Of a stretch of 64,000 bases of DNA, positions 37,601 to 46,684 are shown piece after piece. The translations under genes and the position numbers were made by a program. Where the stretch lies: positions 62,001 through 126,000 of the forward strand of contig NZ_CP019728.1 of assembly GCF_002005405.1 (NCBI RefSeq). Reading direction: 5' to 3'. The notes under the pieces are model-generated. The model searched no databases and was not told where the DNA came from. It saw nothing but the letters and a program-made list of their open reading frames with translations. Numbering within the stretch: the first letter of the stretch is position 1; every line of letters begins with the position of its first letter. Source of the DNA: Jeotgalibaca dankookensis (GTDB lineage Bacteria; Bacillota; Bacilli; Lactobacillales; Aerococcaceae).

Positions 37601-38899
37601 TTACAATCGGCGTATAATTCGAATTTCAAATTATCAACATGGTTATTATTTTTAAAAAATCGACTTGAAATAGCAAGTGAATTAATTACAAATGATGGCA
37701 CGATTTGGATTCATGTTGGAGAAGATGGTATGCACTATTTAAAGGTTTTAGCAGATTCAGTTTTCGGCCAAAATAATTTTGTAGGAACATTACCACGGAA
37801 GACTAGGGAAGGCAAAAATGATGTACCCTTTAATTTTAGTCAAGATTTTGATTTTATTTTAATATATAGTAAAGCTGATAGAAAAGATTCTGTAATTCAA
37901 CGGAAAATATATAGAAGTTATATAGAAACAGATGATTTTCCTAATAGACCATGGAGAAGGGGCGACATAAAGCAACAAAAGAATTATAAAGAAAGACCTA
38001 ACTCATATTTTGACATGGTTAATCCAAAAACTGGAAAGGTCTATGAAGTAGATAAAAATGCAGTATGGCGAGTTACTAAAGATACTTTTCAGAACTGGTA
38101 TAATAATGGGTATATAGGATTTCCTGATGATTATGACTTTATGAATGGGGAAGTACCTTTTAGAAGATCATTTAAAGATGAAGATGATATAAAAGATAAA
38201 GAAAAAGGACCTGCTGTATTTTCCGATTATTTATTAAAAGATTTTACCAAGCAATTAATGGGGAAAGGCAGAACTGCGAAGAATGATATTATCGAAGATG
38301 GCGAGTTTAATTATGCAAAGCCCGAAAGCTTAATGCAGCAAATTATTGAGGTAGGAACATTTGAAAAAGACATCGTCCTCGATTTCTTCATGGGATCCGC
38401 CACCACACAAGCAGTAGCCATGAAGATGAATCGCCGTTTTATTGGCATCGAACAAATGGACTATATCAATACCGTTTCTGTGCCTCGTCTACAAAAAGTG
38501 ATGGAAGGCGAACAAGGTGGTATTTCTAAAGATGTTAATTGGCAAGGTGGAGGATCATTCGTCTATGTCGAGCTTATGGAAAAATCTAAAGGTTATTTAG
38601 AATCTGTATTAGAAGCCAAGGATACAGACAGCTTGAAACAAATTTATCAATTAATGTTAGATAATGTTGACTTGGATTTCCGTGCGGATTCAGAACAAGT
38701 TCAGGAGATGCTGATTGATGCCATTTCATTGGCAGATAAGAAGCGTTTGTTAGTAAAGGTAATCGATAAAAATCAACTCTATTATAACTACTCTGAGATT
38801 GATGATGCTAACGTGCGAGACTTAATTAGCGATACTGATTATGCTTTTAATCAGTCATTCTACAAGGAGGAAGAATACCATGGCCAAGAAGACCAGTAA
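37601..38899 (+). pseudogene. mod: Type III modification methylase mod, 3' part
   Basis: 433 codons from the IS border to the stop. Sequence resumes with LQSAYNSNFKLSTWLLFLKN, then GTIWIHVGEDGMHYLKVL, and ends with the SAM-binding motif I: IVLDFFMGSATTQAVAMKMN. The order IV-then-I is the beta class expected of type III Mod. The in-frame reading starts within the IS end (GTG 37562), so a fragment could be made, but it would lack the DVPY half. res overlaps its last 20 bases. Confidence 0.88.
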
Positions 38900-41600
38900 T
38901 AAGACTTTGCCACTTCCTTTATACGATGAATTACTAAAACTTGACCAGGATGTCTTTGTCAGTGCGACCGCTTATGATCATCCTACTTATTTGACAGACA
39001 ATATGGTTCATACCTTTCGTTATTATCAAGAAGACGCCTTAAGATTCTTCCATAATTCGCAGACCCTAGATCAATTTCAATACCGTCATCCCAACCATGT
39101 GTTATTCAATATGGCAACGGGGTCAGGAAAAACAGATTTAATGGCTGGTTTGATGCTTTATCTTTTTCATGAACATGGTTATCAGAATTTTTTGTTTGTG
39201 GTGAACACCAATTCGGTTTTGAACAAAACCATCGACAACTTAACCAATCCTCAGTCAGATAAGTATCTCTTTCAACAATCTATCGAGATTGAAGGAGAGC
39301 GAATCAGAATAGAAAAAGTCAGTCAATATCCACGTCAACCTCAAGAAAATGTTATTTATTTGAAGTTAGCGTCTATTCAATCAGTCTTTAATGACTTATT
39401 TACTCAACGGGAGAATACAATGGGTTTAACGGATTATTCCCGTCATAAAGTCGCAGTTTTAGGAGATGAAGCCCATCACTACTCTGCCTCAACCAAGAAA
39501 GAGAAAGAGGAAGAAAAATCATGGGAACGAGCGATTGATTTAATTCTAGCAGCCCACCCTGATAACCGTTTATTGGAATTTACTGCTACGATTGATCTGG
39601 ATAATAAAAATGTCTATGCCAAGTATAAGGATAAGATTATTTATCGCTACACCCTAGACCGGTATATTAGTGATCGCTTTTCAAAAAATGTCAAGCGAAT
39701 CCAGTCGAGTAATACCGATTTAGACAATATGATGAATGTCGTCCTCTTAAGTGAATTTCGTCGGCGCTTTGCTTTAGAGTATCATGGCAGTCAAATTAAA
39801 CCGGTGATTTTATTTAAATCTCCTAAAATTGTTGATTCTAATGAAGCAGAAGTTAAATTTAAAGAGTTAATTATTCAGCTCTCTGCGGAAAAGGTGGAAG
39901 ACTTTATCCGTTTCCGTTCTCGTATCAGCGATGATGAACAAAGCGAAACCTTAAGTCGAGCTTATCAGTATTATTTAGCTAATGAAGACGACCTCCCTCA
40001 AATCGTTCGCGAAATGAAGCGTCAGTTTTCTCCGAGCCGGATCATTAATGCCAATGACAGCGACCGCGGCGCAGGTATGTTAGAGAAAGGACAGTATGAA
40101 GCCTTAAATAGTTTGGAAAGTCCCTCTAATCTCTATCGGGTTGTATTCGCCGTAGCAAAACTGACAGAAGGTTGGGATGTACTCAATCTCTATGATATTG
40201 TCCGTATTTCTGATACTGAAAATGCTAAAGGAACCAAAACATCTACCATGGCAGAGGCTCAGCTGATAGGGCGAGGGGCTCGGTATAATCCCTTTGAACT
40301 TGAAGGGGAAATTAGTTATCAACGACGGTTTGAAGATGATGGTCGAGACAGCTTGTTATTAGAAACCCTTCACTACCATACAGTCAATGAACCCCAATAC
40401 TTGAAGAACTTAGTCGCTGCTCTTAACGAGATGAACTTGCCGACAGGAGAAGATAAGAAAAACCCGTTATTAGAGGTTAAAATAAAACCATCCTTTAAAC
40501 GCACCAAACTGTGGAAAGAGGGTGCAATCTACTATAATGAGAAGGTTGAAGTAGATGACACCTATTATGATAACTTAGCCAAGTACGGTATTGACAATCA
40601 ATCGGATATCACCCTCAACTGGAAATTTACTGCGAAAGAAGTGACATATCGATCCAATCAAGTATATGAAGACTACAGAGACACCCATGTGGTCGCGGTT
40701 GAATTGGACAAACGATATTTTGTGAAAGCAATGAATCGTCTAACGTTTTATCATTTTAGTAATCTCAAAAAGTATCTGCCTCAACTTGAATCTCGTGAAG
40801 CCTTTTTAGGCGAGCAATGGCTGAATATCTCTAACAGAACGCTCTATGCGGTAGTGCCGGCTATGTTTTCTAGAAAAGATTTCAAAGCAGAAGAAAAACT
40901 TGAAATATTAGAGCAGTATCTAATGGAAGTCGCTAAGAAAATTCAAACGGGGTATCAAAAAGCGATTGGAACCAATAAATTTATCGGTTATCCTATCAGA
41001 GAATATGTGGCTGATTACCGCAAACGCATACCCAATTATGATACCAGTTCGATGCGATTACTTGATAAACCTGATCCTCAACAAGTAAGCCGTCATATTA
41101 TAAAAGAAGATTTCTTTGTTTATGATTCTACGATTGTTAATCTAACTGAAAAGCAGTTGATTGATCGTATTGCAGAAAGAGTGAGTGAGCTTAAAGAAGA
41201 ATATGAGCATGTATACTTAATTCGTATGGATGAGAATATGCATCGGGAGTCTGTGAAAAGCGATGCTTTAAAGCTTTATCAATTTGGTGAAAAAGTTCGA
41301 GAGCGTCGTTTTGAAGCTTTTCAACCTGACTTTATTCTTTTGTTGGAGAATACTGACCAGTATCTGCAGATTTTCATTGAACCAAAAGGCATCAATTTAT
41401 TAGAAAAGGAACAATGGAAAGAAGATTTATTAATGTACATCAATAGCCATCAAGCTGATTTAGTATTTGAAGATCAAGTAGATGGATTAGCAATAAAAGG
41501 ACTAAGATTCTATACCATGAATGATGGCAGGTCGACAATGAATCAATTGAGTAAAATGACATTAGGTAAGTCATTTAAAAGTCTTTCTTTAGAAAATTAA
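38880..41600 (+). CDS. Type III restriction endonuclease subunit Res
   Basis: 906 residues from ATG 38880, with AAGGAGG 9 bases upstream. The SF2 helicase part has MATGSGKTDLMAG (Walker A), LGDEAHHYSAST (DEAH) and QLIGRGARYNPFEL (motif VI). The C-terminal nuclease has QPDFILLLENTDQYLQIFIE then PKG, a PD-...-ExK-like arrangement. Type III Res cuts DNA 25-27 bp from the site only in complex with Mod. With mod disrupted the enzyme should be inactive but harmless. It overlaps mod by 20 bases and is followed by a terminator. Confidence 0.92.
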   Translation: MAKKTSNKTLPLPLYDELLKLDQDVFVSATAYDHPTYLTDNMVHTFRYYQEDALRFFHNSQTLDQFQYRHPNHVLFNMATGSGKTDLMAGLMLYLFHEHGYQNFLFVVNTNSVLNKTIDNLTNPQSDKYLFQQSIEIEGERIRIEKVSQYPRQPQENVIYLKLASIQSVFNDLFTQRENTMGLTDYSRHKVAVLGDEAHHYSASTKKEKEEEKSWERAIDLILAAHPDNRLLEFTATIDLDNKNVYAKYKDKIIYRYTLDRYISDRFSKNVKRIQSSNTDLDNMMNVVLLSEFRRRFALEYHGSQIKPVILFKSPKIVDSNEAEVKFKELIIQLSAEKVEDFIRFRSRISDDEQSETLSRAYQYYLANEDDLPQIVREMKRQFSPSRIINANDSDRGAGMLEKGQYEALNSLESPSNLYRVVFAVAKLTEGWDVLNLYDIVRISDTENAKGTKTSTMAEAQLIGRGARYNPFELEGEISYQRRFEDDGRDSLLLETLHYHTVNEPQYLKNLVAALNEMNLPTGEDKKNPLLEVKIKPSFKRTKLWKEGAIYYNEKVEVDDTYYDNLAKYGIDNQSDITLNWKFTAKEVTYRSNQVYEDYRDTHVVAVELDKRYFVKAMNRLTFYHFSNLKKYLPQLESREAFLGEQWLNISNRTLYAVVPAMFSRKDFKAEEKLEILEQYLMEVAKKIQTGYQKAIGTNKFIGYPIREYVADYRKRIPNYDTSSMRLLDKPDPQQVSRHIIKEDFFVYDSTIVNLTEKQLIDRIAERVSELKEEYEHVYLIRMDENMHRESVKSDALKLYQFGEKVRERRFEAFQPDFILLLENTDQYLQIFIEPKGINLLEKEQWKEDLLMYINSHQADLVFEDQVDGLAIKGLRFYTMNDGRSTMNQLSKMTLGKSFKSLSLEN

Positions 41601-41608
41601 TAAAATTG

Positions 41609-41646
41609 CTCTTTTCTATTCAAGTAATAGAAGAGAGTTTTTTTTG
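41609..41646 (+). terminator. Terminator after res
   Basis: CTCTTTTCTATT (41609-41620) pairs with AATAGAAGAGAG (41626-41637), followed by eight T residues. Confidence 0.85.
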
Positions 41647-41655
41647 TATACGCCC

Positions 41656-41703
41656 TTGAAATTAAATATAAAGTAATGTACAATAAAAATAAGCTAATTA
41701 GCT
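41656..41703 (+). promoter_or_regulatory. Promoter and palindromic operator of the XRE-ImmA pair
   Basis: TTGAAA (41656-41661), 17-bp spacer, TACAAT (41679-41684). A perfect 12-bp palindrome AGCTAATTAGCT (41692-41703) lies just downstream, placed to let the XRE protein repress its own promoter. Confidence 0.65.
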
Positions 41704-41745
41704 AATTTGTATTAAGGGGAGGTGCCCATCGAAAGGTGGGAAGTC

Positions 41746-42117
41746 ATGGATAATTTCGGAGACTATTTGTCAAAACTACGAAAGGATAAAAAAATTACAT
41801 TAAAATCAATGGCTGGATTGCTAGGAATCACATCACCATATCTCAGCGATGTTGAGAAAGGACGTAGAGATTCATTTGATATTGATAAACTTAACCAAAT
41901 TGTTGATATTTTAAGCTTAACAGAAGATGAGGCGAATAAATTAATGAATCTTGCAGGTGACCAAAGGCATAATATAGCACCAGATCTTCCTGAGTATGTT
42001 GCAGGTAAAGACTATATTAATGCTGCTTTGAGAAGAGCAAAAGATATGGGGGCTGGAGAGGCTGAGTGGTTCGAATTTATTAAAAGTTTAGAAAATAAAA
42101 GCAATAAGGATGTTTGA
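41746..42117 (+). CDS. XRE-family regulator paired with ImmA protease
   Basis: 123 residues from ATG 41746, with AAAGGTGGG 5 bases upstream; an upstream GTG at 41722 is less likely. The HTH_3 domain (FGDYLSKLRKDKKITLKSMA then GLLGITSPYLSDVEKGRR) is followed by a helical tail (WFEFIKSLENKS). The next gene, 3 bases on, encodes an ImmA/IrrE metalloprotease. In ICEBs1 of Bacillus, ImmA cleaves the repressor ImmR to induce the element. This pair may control the adjoining prophage or the restriction block; which is unclear. Confidence 0.85.
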   Translation: MDNFGDYLSKLRKDKKITLKSMAGLLGITSPYLSDVEKGRRDSFDIDKLNQIVDILSLTEDEANKLMNLAGDQRHNIAPDLPEYVAGKDYINAALRRAKDMGAGEAEWFEFIKSLENKSNKDV

Positions 42118-42120
42118 TTT

Positions 42121-42897
42121 ATGTTAGACAAAATTGGATATGTTTTTCCTCATAAGAAAGATAATGTACCGGTACTGAGCTTAAGTAATATCGAGGACCT
42201 TACTAGTATGATTGTTGCTGATTACAATTCTGAATTATTAGAAACCCCTACTCCATTTGATGTAGATGATTTCATTGAATTCTATTTAGAATATAATATT
42301 GAAGAAGTTCATTTGTCCAAGAATCAGTGTTACTTAGGTAGGTGTGTTTTTAACGATAGCGACGTTATACCGATATATTTACCTGAGAAAGATGATGTTA
42401 CTTGGTTAACCAATAGATCTAAAACGATTTTATTGGATGCCCGTTTATCTGAACAACCAAATATGAATCATTTACGAAGATTTACTTTAATGCATGAAGC
42501 TGGTCACGCAGTGCAGCATCAAAAATACTACTCTGATACACAGAACCAGCTTGCTCTTTTTGATGTTGATGATTATACATCTGAAAAATTAAATAAAAAC
42601 GCATCATCAAGACCAGAGAATGTTTTAACTTTCGGTGAAAGAAGGAGACTAGTTACAGAAGAAGATTGGTTAGAGTATCAAGCGAATACTTTTGCTTCAT
42701 ATATGTTAATGAATAAAAGAAGTTTTTCAAAGTTTTTAGAGAACCAGTCGTACTCAAAATCGTGTTCACGACTCCAAAGACTATTAATAATTCAAGAAAT
42801 TTCATCGGTTTATCAGGTATCGAATGATGCTGCTGCCATTAGACTCTCTATACATGATAAGCAATTGGAAAATGAACAACAAGTGAGCTTGTTTTAA
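42121..42897 (+). CDS. ImmA/IrrE-family metalloprotease
   Basis: 258 residues. The zinc protease motif HEAGH is in RRFTLMHEAGHAVQHQ at about residues 125-129, and a later Glu-rich stretch EEDWLEYQANTFASYMLM is the third-ligand helix typical of this family. Members cleave XRE repressors in response to DNA damage or cell density. The upstream XRE gene is its natural partner. The family also includes stress regulators such as IrrE/PprI; here the pairing favours the anti-repressor type. Confidence 0.9.
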   Translation: MLDKIGYVFPHKKDNVPVLSLSNIEDLTSMIVADYNSELLETPTPFDVDDFIEFYLEYNIEEVHLSKNQCYLGRCVFNDSDVIPIYLPEKDDVTWLTNRSKTILLDARLSEQPNMNHLRRFTLMHEAGHAVQHQKYYSDTQNQLALFDVDDYTSEKLNKNASSRPENVLTFGERRRLVTEEDWLEYQANTFASYMLMNKRSFSKFLENQSYSKSCSRLQRLLIIQEISSVYQVSNDAAAIRLSIHDKQLENEQQVSLF

Positions 42898-42979
42898 AAT
42901 ATGCAAGTTCATATTTTTTTAAACTAAAAGTTAGCAAAAAAGCTTATTTGACTTAGTTGGTAAGGCTTATATTTTGTTA

Positions 42980-43069
42980 GTTTTACACAAGTGTCAATAA
43001 AGTAAAATCATTTTACGTTAAAGTCAATTAAAATATATGTTTGACATCTGAGTAAAGTTTTTATATAAT
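42980..43069 (+). promoter_or_regulatory. Consensus promoter and candidate operator array before the prophage HTH gene
   Basis: TTGACA (43041-43046), 17-bp spacer, TATAAT (43064-43069): a perfect sigma-A promoter. Upstream, TTGAC-like half-sites occur in both directions (GTGTCAATAAAGT near 42990, AAAGTCAATTAAAA near 43020, and the -35 itself), with TTTTAC repeated twice. These could be repressor sites. The 200-base gap otherwise holds AT-rich sequence only. Confidence 0.6.
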
Positions 43070-43097
43070 GTATTCGAAAGGGTAAAGAGGTGGTTTA

Positions 43098-43895
43098 ATG
43101 GACACAAGATTTAATTCAAAAATGTTTTTTGACAATATCTATTTTTTAATTAAAAAGCGTAACGAAAAAATTGGTGATCTAGAGTCTACTGCAGGCGTCA
43201 GTACAGGATATATTTCCAGAACCAGTAAGGAGAGTGGTGCCAAGCCAGGTATTGATTTTATCATTAGTGTCGCTAGTTACTTAAAAATAAGTATAGACAC
43301 TCTATTGACAGTCGATTTATCTTCATTGACTCCTACTGAATTGTATCTTGTTTCTTTCTTTGAAAAGCTTAAAAGTGACACGGTAAATGATAAGTTAGGT
43401 TGGGAGAAAAATTCCTCTGATTCTTTAAATTACGAAGAGCCTGACTTGAATGGCGTATTATCACACCCATTGATGAATTATGAGACTTTTTATGATTTAT
43501 CAGAATCTGAATATCCAGAAGAAGTTACACGTAACGTTATGGTTTCTAATGCTTTTGGTCATCATACCGTCATAGCTGGGGATTGTTTTAGCTTGAATAT
43601 GGCTAATAATACGACGCTACATCTTATGAATATTTGTAAGACAATCCATAAAGTGAATGATCCAAATGCCAGAGCAGTAGAAGTTTGGATGACTAATAAC
43701 TCAGGAAGTCAAGTGTATATTGGAAGTAATATGGAGGGGATGAATCTCAAATATATAATTGATGATTTGTATCAAACAATCGTTGAAAATTTAAAGTATC
43801 CCAAATTAAATGATTCAATTCGTTTTGCTATTGAATCTTATATGGAAAAGGGTATACAACCAAATGACATTGATTATAGTGATTTACCATTTTAG
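43098..43895 (+). CDS. Phage-type HTH regulator (XRE)
   Basis: 265 residues with AAAGAGGTGG upstream. The N-terminal helix-turn-helix is seen in FFDNIYFLIKKRNEKIGDLE and TAGVSTGYISRTSKE; the remaining 190 residues are unfamiliar, with SPLMNYETFYDLSESEYPEE and a GDCFSLNMANN stretch. The strong promoter and place at the start of the early region suggest a repressor or early activator. It reads in the same direction as the lytic genes, unlike the usual divergent layout of lambda-like phages. Confidence 0.7.
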   Translation: MDTRFNSKMFFDNIYFLIKKRNEKIGDLESTAGVSTGYISRTSKESGAKPGIDFIISVASYLKISIDTLLTVDLSSLTPTELYLVSFFEKLKSDTVNDKLGWEKNSSDSLNYEEPDLNGVLSHPLMNYETFYDLSESEYPEEVTRNVMVSNAFGHHTVIAGDCFSLNMANNTTLHLMNICKTIHKVNDPNARAVEVWMTNNSGSQVYIGSNMEGMNLKYIIDDLYQTIVENLKYPKLNDSIRFAIESYMEKGIQPNDIDYSDLPF

Positions 43896-43905
43896 GAGGG
43901 AGTAA

Positions 43906-44088
43906 ATGATTAAACAGCCAATTAGAAATTTAAGTAGTAGTAAAACTGTACCAGAAAGATTGTTTGATGCTATTGTCCATGAAGATGGGAAAGTGGAAAT
44001 TGAAATTAAACAGAAGAATAATCTATTAAAAGTCCCATGGGAAGACATCCTTTATCAAATCGACAAAGCAGTAAAACATAATAAGTAA
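43906..44088 (+). CDS. Small prophage protein
   Basis: 60 residues, with TAGGAGGGAG upstream of ATG 43906. It is charged (VHEDGKVEIEIKQKNNLL) and unrecognised. It is 10 bases after the HTH gene and probably cotranscribed with it. Confidence 0.55.
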   Translation: MIKQPIRNLSSSKTVPERLFDAIVHEDGKVEIEIKQKNNLLKVPWEDILYQIDKAVKHNK

Positions 44089-44133
44089 GAAGTTATCTTA
44101 AAAATACCCCCACATTGGTGGAGTATAAAAAAG

Positions 44134-44177
44134 AAGCTATCTATTGACCGATTAGGGTTCAATGGATAGCTTTTTTT
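44134..44177 (+). terminator. Early-region terminator 1
   Basis: AAGCTATCTATTGA pairs with TCAATGGATAGC (44159-44170) with one mismatch, followed by seven T residues. Confidence 0.85.
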
Positions 44178-44198
44178 ATTTTTCTAAGGAGAATGTAA

Positions 44199-44339
44199 AT
44201 GGATGAAATTAGAAATAAGAACGGCAAGAAAGTATGCGCTATTGATAAGAAAGCAAAAACCATTGAAATTGTAAAAGGTAAAGCAATTACAATCATTCAA
44301 ATTTTAGCAAATGGTGAATTTAAAGTCTTAAATAAATAA
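44199..44339 (+). CDS. Small prophage protein between two terminators
   Basis: 46 residues: MDEIRNKNGKKVCAIDKKAK followed by a beta-rich end (TIEIVKGKAITIIQI). AAGGAG lies 6 bases upstream of the ATG. I do not recognise it. It is enclosed by terminators at 44134-44177 and 44362-44424, and I see no promoter inside. Confidence 0.55.
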   Translation: MDEIRNKNGKKVCAIDKKAKTIEIVKGKAITIIQILANGEFKVLNK

Positions 44340-44361
44340 TTTAATAATCCGCAGAACCGCT

Positions 44362-44424
44362 AGACGGGCAGGATTCAATATCAAAGCAAGTTAGAGCTTT
44401 GTTATTGAATTGTGCCCGTCTTTT
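44362..44424 (+). terminator. Early-region terminator 2, very strong
   Basis: AGACGGGCA (44362-44370) pairs with TGCCCGTCT, continued by ATTCAATA/TATTGAAT and CAAAGC/GCTTTG, an interrupted stem of about 24 bp followed by TTTTT. The gap 44340-44481 holds this hairpin and nothing else visible. Confidence 0.85.
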
Positions 44425-44481
44425 TCGTTCTACGGATTAAGGCGTCCTCTGCGGATTAAACATCCAAGGAGGAGCAAAAAA

Positions 44482-44979
44482 GTGAAACAGTATAAACCGT
44501 TAACAGTGAAGTATATAGGGAAAAGTGGCAAAGAAATTGAGTTAATGATTGAGGAGTTCCCAGATGACCAGGAATTAATAATAGCTGTGAGTGATTCGAA
44601 CTATCAGGCTGAGTGGAAAACAGAGCTACTAGATTTTTATTATGAAGAAAAGCTGAATGATAGGAAACAATCCAGAAGTGATCGACATAGGTCTTATGAA
44701 GATATAAGTCGTGAGGATTATAAAAATCGTAAATTACAAAAAAGAGTTATTGAATCGAATATTGATGTGGAGTCCCAGGTATTAAGCAGAATATGGATGA
44801 ATGAGTTAACGAGTATCTTATCTGACCGGCAGATATATTTGATACAAAGATGCCTAATTGATGGAGAAAGTTACTCAAGTATCGCACGAGAAGAAGGCAA
44901 AGATGAATCTGCGATACGAAAAGCAGTCAATAGAGCAAAAATCAAATTAAAAAAATATTTTCAGGACCGTCCGAATTAG
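44482..44979 (+). CDS. Phage sigma-70-like factor
   Basis: 165 residues from GTG 44482, with AAGGAGG 9 bases upstream; the longer frame to 44410 lacks a ribosome site. The C-terminal half is sigma region 4-like: LTSILSDRQIYLIQRCLIDG then ESYSSIAREEGKDESAIRKA ending in basic helices. The N-terminal part is unfamiliar, with YKPLTVKYIGKSGKEIELMI. Such proteins in Lactobacillales prophages are annotated as sigma-like late or early regulators. It heads the replication module. Confidence 0.75.
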   Translation: MKQYKPLTVKYIGKSGKEIELMIEEFPDDQELIIAVSDSNYQAEWKTELLDFYYEEKLNDRKQSRSDRHRSYEDISREDYKNRKLQKRVIESNIDVESQVLSRIWMNELTSILSDRQIYLIQRCLIDGESYSSIAREEGKDESAIRKAVNRAKIKLKKYFQDRPN

Positions 44980-45043
44980 GTCACCCAGGTGGCTAATAGT
45001 GAAGGGAAAGAAAAGAGATTCCCTCAGAGAGGAGGAAACCCAA

Positions 45044-45259
45044 ATGTCGAACCAGTTAAATATCAAGACACTACGTTCACCAACGGATCATGCGGTGCAA
45101 GTAAAAAAGGCGACCTTTCGTCAACGCTTATTAAAGAAGCTACTGGGAGATAGTCAGCGAGTCACGATTATTGTTCCTGGTGATCAAGTATCCAATATAA
45201 CAATTGAAGAAACGGAGGAAAACAAACATGGCGATGATGAAACAGCTTTACCAGTTTAA
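45044..45259 (+). CDS. Small prophage protein
   Basis: 71 residues from ATG 45044, with GAGAGGAGG upstream. Basic in its middle (KKATFRQRLLKKLLGD) and acidic at the end (ITIEETEENKHGDDET). Unrecognised. It overlaps the next start by 32 bases, in a tight early operon. Confidence 0.55.
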   Translation: MSNQLNIKTLRSPTDHAVQVKKATFRQRLLKKLLGDSQRVTIIVPGDQVSNITIEETEENKHGDDETALPV

Positions 45260-45545
45260 TGAGGAATTTCAAAATTTATACGATTCTTGGCAACACTTTT
45301 ATAACCAGATGCAAACAGATAACCCAGATCAAATGACACTCGATGATTATTCAATTCCTGATGAGCAAGAAGTGGTTAGTCCTATTAGCTTTGATGCCAT
45401 TCAGGGACATTTAGTAGAGAAAGCACGAGATGGATTTGGTTCAGAAATTCGAGACCTAATTGTAGCCCATGGCGCAAACAAGTTGAGTGATATCCCTGCT
45501 AAAGACTATCCAAAATTATGGCAGGAGGTTGATGCACTTGGGTAG
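45228..45545 (+). CDS. Prophage protein upstream of the Cas4-like nuclease
   Basis: 105 residues from ATG 45228, with CGGAGG upstream. It has a helical start (MMKQLYQFNEEFQNLYDSW) and the tail GANKLSDIPAKDYPKLWQEV, reminiscent of the small proteins that accompany DUF2800 genes in Firmicute phages. It overlaps the DUF2800 start. Function unknown; a recombination or replication accessory role is likely from position. Confidence 0.55.
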   Translation: MAMMKQLYQFNEEFQNLYDSWQHFYNQMQTDNPDQMTLDDYSIPDEQEVVSPISFDAIQGHLVEKARDGFGSEIRDLIVAHGANKLSDIPAKDYPKLWQEVDALG

Positions 45546-46668
45546 TAAGAAACACGCGCTACTCTCTGCATCAAGCTCCCAGAAGTGGTTAAACAATCCA
45601 AAGATTGCACGGCTTGAAGAAATTGCAACTGAGGAATATAGGGTGGATGATTCTAATGTCTACGCTGAAAAAGGAACAATTGCTCATGCCCTTGCAGAGG
45701 CAAAGCTACAAAGCGCATTAGGGAAACAGGTGTCTACTCCCAAATCTTCTTATATTGATGAGGACATGGAGATGTATACAGATGACTATGTTCAATTCGT
45801 TCAGGAACGGATCTATCAATTTAAGCATAAACCGCTCGTGCTTATCGAACAGCGTCTCGACTTCACTGAGTATGCGCCTGAAGGATTTGGTACTGTCGAC
45901 TGTGTATTAGTGGGAGATGGAACTATTCAAGTCATCGACTTTAAGTACGGAAAAGGCTACGTGAAGACCGAAAATAATACTCAAATGATGTTATATGCCT
46001 TAGGAGCTATCCAAATGTTCGATGGTATCTATGACATTCAAGAGATTTACATGACCATCTATCAACCTCGAATTGGAAACATCGATACTTGGGTGATTGA
46101 TAAAGAGGCTCTTCTTGATTGGGCTAATGGTGAGTTAAAAGAAAAAGCACAATTAGCCTATGAAGGAAAGGGTGATTTTGAACCTGGACCATGGCTTCGC
46201 TTAACGAAATTGAGAGCTATTTCTAAAGATCGAGCAATTCAACTATTAATGCTTCAAAAGTACGAATTGAAGAAAGCTCATCTATTGACCGATGCAGAGA
46301 TTACAGAGATTCTGCCAAAGTTAGATGATTTGATTGATTGGGCTAAGTCATTAAAAGAGTACGCTGAACAACAAGCCATCGACCATCAAAAGCAATGGCC
46401 TGGTTTTAAGTTAGTGGAAGGCCGAACCACTCGAAAATATATGGATGTAGCTTTAGTGGAGCAACGAGCAAATGAAAAAGGTATTCAAGATATTCATGAA
46501 GTGAAATTAAAGGCTCTAACTAAATTAGAGAAACAAATCGGTAACAAGAAATTTAATGAAATATTTGGTGATTTGATAATGCGCTCAGCAGGTAAAATAC
46601 AGTTAGTCCCAGATAGTGATGGACGACCAGCCATTGTCAGACACGATGTTAAAGAAGACTTTAAATAG
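45538..46668 (+). CDS. DUF2800 (RecB/Cas4-like nuclease) prophage protein
   Basis: 377 residues counted from TTG 45538, 9 bases after AGGAGG and giving the usual start GSKKHALLSASSSQKWLNNP; ATG 45532 is only 3 bases from that site. The PD-(D/E)xK pattern is seen in EKGTIAHALAEAKL, LIEQRLDFTEYAPEGFGTVD and QVIDFKYGKG. DUF2800 is related to Cas4/RecB nucleases and is common in phage replication modules, where it probably acts in recombination. It is followed by the DUF2815 partner. Confidence 0.88.
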   Translation: MGSKKHALLSASSSQKWLNNPKIARLEEIATEEYRVDDSNVYAEKGTIAHALAEAKLQSALGKQVSTPKSSYIDEDMEMYTDDYVQFVQERIYQFKHKPLVLIEQRLDFTEYAPEGFGTVDCVLVGDGTIQVIDFKYGKGYVKTENNTQMMLYALGAIQMFDGIYDIQEIYMTIYQPRIGNIDTWVIDKEALLDWANGELKEKAQLAYEGKGDFEPGPWLRLTKLRAISKDRAIQLLMLQKYELKKAHLLTDAEITEILPKLDDLIDWAKSLKEYAEQQAIDHQKQWPGFKLVEGRTTRKYMDVALVEQRANEKGIQDIHEVKLKALTKLEKQIGNKKFNEIFGDLIMRSAGKIQLVPDSDGRPAIVRHDVKEDFK

Positions 46669-46684
46669 AAAAGGAGAAAAATTT

